Position numbers and translations under genes: made by a program. This document shows positions 6,625 through 9,518 of a stretch of 9,518 nt of DNA, piece by piece; the stretch's first letter is position 1, and the number at the start of each line of letters is the position of its first letter. The notes beneath the pieces are model-generated. The model ran no database searches. It worked only from the letters and a program-made list of their open reading frames with translations, and was not told where the DNA came from. Origin of the DNA: Actinoallomurus sp045806665 (GTDB lineage Bacteria; Actinomycetota; Actinomycetes; Streptosporangiales; Streptosporangiaceae); NCBI GenBank assembly GCA_045806665.1, contig JBJMIW010000478.1, positions 1 to 9,518 on the forward strand. The letters run 5' to 3'.

Positions 6625-7644
6625 TCAGCGGCGCCGCAGTGACGGGTCGAGTAGCGCGGGCGGAGTGTCGTTCTTCTCGTGCGCGGCCAGGTCGACACCG
6701 GGGGCGACGATCGCGTCGATCGCGTCGAGTACGTCGGTGGAGAGCACGGTGTCTGCGGCGGCGAGCTGCGAGTGCAGATGGTCCAGCGTGCGGGGGCCGA
6801 TGAGCGCGCTGGTCACGCCGGGGTGGGCGGTCACGAATCCAAGGGCGAGCTGGACCATGGTCAGGCCGGCCTCGTCCGCGACCTTGGCCAGCTGTTCGAC
6901 GGCATCGAGCTTGGCCCGGTTGGAGGGGATGGCCGTGTCAAAGCGCTGCGACATGAACGAGGACCGGTTCGTCGTGACTGCCTGGCCCTCGCGGATCGCG
7001 CCTGACAGCCAGCCCGAGGCCAGCGGGCTCCACACCAGCACGCCGAGCCCGTACTGCTCGGTCACGGGCAGCACGTGGGTCTCGATCCCGCGCTGCAGGA
7101 TCGAATAGCTGGGCTGTTCGGTGACGTAACGGCTCAGGTGATACTCGCGGGCGGTCCACTGGGCTTGCACGATGCGATGGGCGGGGAAGGTCGAGGAGCC
7201 GAAGTAGCGGATCTTTCCCGCGCGCTGCAGGTCGGTCAGCGCCGACAGCGTCTCCTCGTCGCTGGTGCGCGGATCCCACCGGTGGATCTGGTAGAGATCG
7301 ACGTGGTCAACACCGAGACGGCGCAGGCTGCCCTCCAGCGCGGTGACCAGCCAGCGGCGCGAACTGCCCTGATGGTTGCGCTCGTCGCCCATGGGCAGGC
7401 TCGCCTTCGTGGCCAGCACGATGTCGTCGCGGCGGCCGGCGATGGCTTTGCCGACCATCTCTTCCGACTCACCGCCGCTGTACACATCGGCGGTATCGAT
7501 GAGGTTGATTCCTGCTTCCAGGGCGGCGTCGACGATGGCGGTGACCTCGTCTTGGGTAGTGCGGCCGATCTTGCCGAAGTTCATCGCGCCGAGCGCGAGG
7601 GAACTGACCTGCACACCGGTGCGGCCCAAGGTGCGGTACTGCAT
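6625..7644 (-). CDS. Aldo/keto reductase (NADPH-dependent type)
   Basis: A 339-residue cytoplasmic TIM-barrel reductase of carbonyl compounds. The opening MQYRTLGRTGVQVSSLALG is the standard start of the family. The catalytic tetrad is complete: Asp50 and Tyr55 (DTADVY), Lys80 (LATKAS) and His121 (QIHRWD). The cofactor-binding part near the C-terminus is visible as VTSALIGPRTLDHLHSQLAA. Start ATG 7644 has GGAGGAAA about nine bases upstream. It is transcribed divergently from the TetR gene, 159 bp apart. Its promoter on the minus strand (TTGCCA, 18 bp, TATTGT) holds one operator in the spacer and another just after the -10, so it should be repressed by that TetR and induced by the regulator's ligand, plausibly an aldehyde, ketone or quinone. 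The physiological substrate is unknown. Confidence 0.94.
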   Translation of the reverse strand: MQYRTLGRTGVQVSSLALGAMNFGKIGRTTQDEVTAIVDAALEAGINLIDTADVYSGGESEEMVGKAIAGRRDDIVLATKASLPMGDERNHQGSSRRWLVTALEGSLRRLGVDHVDLYQIHRWDPRTSDEETLSALTDLQRAGKIRYFGSSTFPAHRIVQAQWTAREYHLSRYVTEQPSYSILQRGIETHVLPVTEQYGLGVLVWSPLASGWLSGAIREGQAVTTNRSSFMSQRFDTAIPSNRAKLDAVEQLAKVADEAGLTMVQLALGFVTAHPGVTSALIGPRTLDHLHSQLAAADTVLSTDVLDAIDAIVAPGVDLAAHEKNDTPPALLDPSLRRR

Positions 7645-7726
7645 GACCGTGTTTCCTCCATTGCGGGGTGAAGCGTGGCGGCAACGCGTGGAGTGGTTGC
7701 CGGTCCCTTGCTCTGGCATCATGAGC

Positions 7727-7745
7727 AACGGAACCTCGTTCCGTT
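7727..7745. promoter_or_regulatory. TetR operator 1
   Basis: A perfect palindrome with two 8-base arms (AACGGAAC and GTTCCGTT) around CTC. It overlaps the predicted transcription start of the aldo-keto reductase and lies 58 bp before the TetR start. The size and symmetry are typical of TetR-family operators. Confidence 0.75.
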
Positions 7746-7747
7746 TA

Positions 7748-7777
7748 ACAATACGGAACATCGTTCCGCTTTGGCAA
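7748..7777 (-). promoter_or_regulatory. Promoter of the aldo-keto reductase gene
   Basis: On the minus strand TTGCCA (-35, 7772-7777) and TATTGT (-10, 7748-7753) are separated by 18 bp. The spacer contains operator 2 entirely (7754-7768), and operator 1 begins two bases past the -10. Transcription would start near 7741, giving an untranslated leader of about 95 bases. Confidence 0.6.
7754..7768. promoter_or_regulatory. TetR operator 2
   Basis: The palindrome CGGAAC-ATC-GTTCCG is nearly identical to operator 1, with centres 25 bp apart. It occupies the spacer of the reductase promoter, so binding would block RNA polymerase directly. It ends 35 bp before the TetR start, consistent with autoregulation. 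Confidence 0.75.
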
Positions 7778-7803
7778 GATGCGGTAGCGGAGGGAGCGGC
7801 GCA

Positions 7804-8391
7804 GTGAGCGACAGCGACGAGGGGGCAGGGCGCGCAGAGTCCAAGCGGAAGGACGCCCGGCGCAACAAGGAGGCTCTGCTCGACGCGGCCGCCGCGGTCT
7901 TCGTCGCGTCGGGCGTGGAAGCACCGGTACGCGACATCGCGGCCAAGGCCGGCGTCGGGCTGGGCACGATCTACCGCCACTTCCCGACGCGAGCGGATCT
8001 GATCATCGCCGTCTACCGGCACCAGGTCGACGCCTGCGCCGAGGCCGGGCCGGCCCTGCTGGCGACCTGCTCAACTCCTCACACTGCGCTGGGGCAATGG
8101 ATCAACCTCTTCGTCGATTTCCTGGTCACCAAGCACGGACTCGCTGCCGTGCTGCGGTCCGACGACACCGGCTTCGACGCGCTGCACGCCTACTTTCTCG
8201 ACCGCCTCGTGCCCGTGTGCACCCAGTTGCTCGACGCTGCAGCCGCTTCTGGCGAGATTCGGTCCGACGTGGAGGCGTACGAGCTCATGCGCGGCGTGGG
8301 GAACCTCTGCATCGGCGCGGACAGCGACCCCCGCTACGACGTACGTCGACTGGTCGAGCTCCTCATCGCAGGACTGCGCCGACCGCACTGA
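7804..8391 (+). CDS. TetR/AcrR-family transcriptional regulator
   Basis: A 195-residue repressor. The N-terminal DNA-binding domain contains ARRNKEALLDAAAAVF (18-33) and the helix-turn-helix VRDIAAKAGVGLGTIYRHFP (42-61), with the family-defining GTIYRHF. The remainder is an alpha-helical ligand-binding domain with no motif that reveals the ligand; it looks like the TetR_C group often found beside oxidoreductases. Start GTG 7804 has GGAGGGAG (7789-7796) about seven bases upstream. The frame is open back to 7675, but that would place coding sequence across both operators. The divergent position next to the reductase and the two palindromes in between are the classic layout for repression of the neighbour and of itself. 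The LLM oxidoreductase is a likely third target. Confidence 0.93.
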   Translation: MSDSDEGAGRAESKRKDARRNKEALLDAAAAVFVASGVEAPVRDIAAKAGVGLGTIYRHFPTRADLIIAVYRHQVDACAEAGPALLATCSTPHTALGQWINLFVDFLVTKHGLAAVLRSDDTGFDALHAYFLDRLVPVCTQLLDAAAASGEIRSDVEAYELMRGVGNLCIGADSDPRYDVRRLVELLIAGLRRPH

Positions 8392-8605
8392 CTATCGGCC
8401 AGGCAGCTGGTGCAGGCCGACCACCCCGGCCGCGATCAACGGGATCGGCAGCCCCGCAGGGGGCTCACTCACAGCCCCTTCGGCGAGGATGCGGCATCGG
8501 TGTTGAGGCGCCGTCTTCCGCGTCGTGGGTCAGGGCGCTATGGCGGAGCCGGTGGAGTGTCCACCTCTCCAGGTCGCCGGAGTGTCGGGGCTGGCGAGGG
8601 GGCTG
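8392..8605. other. Gap after TetR without recognisable gene
   Basis: Only weak short stems are seen just after the TetR stop (TCGGCC with GGCCGA, 14-base loop). The rest, where the N-terminal domain of the recombinase should lie, reads in no frame as the expected GYARVST motif. I see no gene or regulatory site here. Confidence 0.5.
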
Positions 8606-9141
8606 GCCAGCAGCCGGGTGCTCTCCTCGAAGATCTCCATCCGCGCCACGAGCCGTCCGGAACTCAACAAGGCCGTCGCCCTCGCCCAAGAAATGCAGGC
8701 GTCCGGGGGCGCGGTCACCCTCGTCGTGCACGAGCACAAGCGGCTCGGCCGCGGCATCGAACTGGCGGCGCCGGCCGAACAGCTCAAGGCCTCCGGCATC
8801 GGCCTGGAGTTCCTCACCGGCGAACTGCAGGGCTCCCACGACCCGTCCGGGGTGGTGTTCACCGTGCTGGCCGCCCTGTGGGGCATGGAACGCGAGTACA
8901 CCCGCGACCGGACCCTGGAAGGCCACGAGTCAGCCCGCAAACGCGGCAAGACCATCGGCGGCGCGGCCGTTACGACGACGCCATGCTGTCCATGGCACTG
9001 CACCTGCGCGACCAGGGGATGAGCCTGCGCGACATCGCCTTCCGCCTGGTCATCACCACTGGCAAGCGCAAAGGGCGGCATCCCCCGGCCGCGACCGTCA
9101 TGCGCATGCTCCGCGAGCACGACACCAAGGCCGCCCTGGAC
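8606..9141 (+). pseudogene. Serine recombinase (resolvase/invertase), N-terminally truncated and frameshifted
   Basis: The first frame gives SSRVLSSKISIRATSRPELN, then LVVHEHKRLGRG, GIGLEFLTGELQGSHDPSGV and MEREYTRDRTLEGHESARKR. This is the middle and E-helix part of actinobacterial small serine recombinases that act on resolution sites of transposons, plasmids or phages. Near 8971-8976 the frame shifts by one base, and the protein continues as YDDAMLSMALHLRDQGMSLR with the C-terminal helix-turn-helix (RDIAFRLVITTGKRKG, TVMRMLREHD). The first ~40 residues, including the catalytic serine in the Y-x-R-V-S motif, are missing in all frames upstream. The gene is therefore inactive twice over. The C-terminal frame stays open to 9354, but similarity ends near 9141. 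It marks an old mobile-element insertion, and no transposase or terminal repeats remain nearby. Confidence 0.75.
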
Positions 9142-9285
9142 TCGACCGCCGTCCGCCACGAGCATCATCGACGCAGCCGCCACGGCGGCCCGCTGACCCC
9201 ATCGTTGTCCACGCCTGATCAAGTGTGCCGCATTGTCGTCCCGCGCATCGTCCGCAAGGGCATCGACACCGCCTGCTTGCGGGCT

Positions 9286-9477
9286 TTAGAGGGTTCGCTC
9301 GGCCACCTTCACCCGCTGGGTTGCCTGCAACGCGGCACGCAGCTTGTCGGCTGACAGCGGCGCAGCGGGGGCCTGGAGTATGCGCTCGACCGGCACGTTG
9401 GGGTCGGCGAGGTAGATCTGGGTGTAGGAGCCGGACTCGGGCTCGAAGCGCCAACTTTCGGCTAGCGCGTGTTTCAT
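9286..9477 (-). CDS. Small protein of unknown function
   Basis: A 63-residue reading frame, which I do not recognise. It begins MKHALAESWRFEPESGSYTQ and contains IYLADPNVPVERIL and LSADKLRAALQATQ. Third codon positions are almost all G or C (for example TTC GAG CCC GAG TCC GGC TCC TAC), which strongly suggests real or recently real coding sequence. Predicted structure is short strands followed by a C-terminal helix; there is no membrane segment or signal peptide. The start ATG 9477 lies inside the left arm of the terminal palindrome and has no ribosome site. The frame is open to 9516, so the true start may lie outside the window or the 5' end may be lost. It could be a small accessory gene or the fragment of a longer protein. 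It converges on the recombinase relic. Confidence 0.5.
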   Translation of the reverse strand: MKHALAESWRFEPESGSYTQIYLADPNVPVERILQAPAAPLSADKLRAALQATQRVKVAERTL

Positions 9478-9518
9478 AAGTGGATCTTGACATATCAAGA
9501 TCCACTTATGAAACACGC
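9467..9518. repeat. Perfect 52-bp palindrome at the right window edge
   Basis: Two exact 24-base arms (9467-9490 and 9495-9518) surround the loop CATA. The inner part (AAGTGGATCTTGA and its complement) is AT-richer than the region. The palindrome stops precisely at the last base of the window. It could be a transposon or recombination-site structure, a large operator or terminator, or a fold-back artefact at a contig end in which the last ~24 bases copy the previous ones in reverse. Confidence 0.8.

Noticed and set aside
5271..6698. Minus-strand open frame of 475 codons across the LLM oxidoreductase
   Set aside because: Shadow of the oxidoreductase in another frame, with low-complexity R/P content and no motifs.
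7675..7803. Longer start for the TetR gene
   Set aside because: It would encode an atypical N-terminus across both operators and the reductase promoter; GTG 7804 has a good ribosome site and the normal family length.
5489..9141. A novel defence or mobile system made of LLM enzyme, reductase, TetR and recombinase
   Set aside because: The first three are a common type of metabolic module and the recombinase is a dead relic in a separate unit; nothing ties them into a defence system.
8097..9218. Plus-strand open frame of 373 codons over tetR and the recombinase relic
   Set aside because: Shadow frame; the TetR and recombinase motifs lie in other frames.

Overview
The window is very GC-rich, with G/C at almost every third codon position, frequent GTG starts and actinobacterial gene families: a PucR-type regulator, an AdaA-AlkA fusion, a TetR-controlled aldo-keto reductase, an LLM-type oxidoreductase and an actinobacterial serine recombinase. 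It is most likely chromosomal DNA of an actinomycete (Actinomycetota). A closer placement, for example Streptosporangiales-like, would be a guess. Both window boundaries coincide exactly with perfect inverted repeats (1-39 and 9467-9518), so this may be a complete draft contig rather than a cut from a larger sequence.

Layout from left to right. A PucR/CdaR-like helix-turn-helix regulator (60-1184, +) follows a 39-bp hairpin and ends before a strong hairpin (1240-1264). Next comes the frameshifted C-terminal relic of a secreted beta-helix-type protein (about 1289-1545, -). A DedA/VTT-family membrane protein (1564-2289, -) follows. Divergent from it is a relic of a sigma-factor N-terminus that runs in frame into an Ada(N)-AraC-AlkA fusion (2566-4035, +). 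This fusion is followed 15 bp later by an O6-alkylguanine-DNA alkyltransferase (4051-4620, +), and together they form an alkylation-damage repair operon. A RimJ/L-type GNAT acetyltransferase (4652-5218, -) converges on that operon. Its upstream flank holds a short broken piece that resembles a nucleoside deaminase.

The second half is a small redox module: an LLM/F420-type oxidoreductase (5489-6358, -), an aldo-keto reductase (6625-7644, -) and a divergent TetR regulator (7804-8391, +). The reductase-TetR gap carries two near-identical palindromes of the form CGGAAC-N3-GTTCCG. One of them exactly fills the spacer of a good -35/-10 promoter for the reductase. A third, degenerate copy lies upstream of the LLM oxidoreductase. 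The inference is that one TetR repressor controls all three genes.

The right end is mobile-element debris. It holds a serine recombinase that has lost its catalytic N-terminus and carries a frameshift (about 8606-9141), and a small unrecognised protein (9286-9477, -) whose start codon lies inside the terminal 52-bp palindrome. The number of relics (beta-helix, sigma factor, deaminase-like, recombinase) marks this as an eroding accessory region between intact housekeeping-type genes. I see no tRNA, rRNA, CRISPR array or complete insertion sequence.
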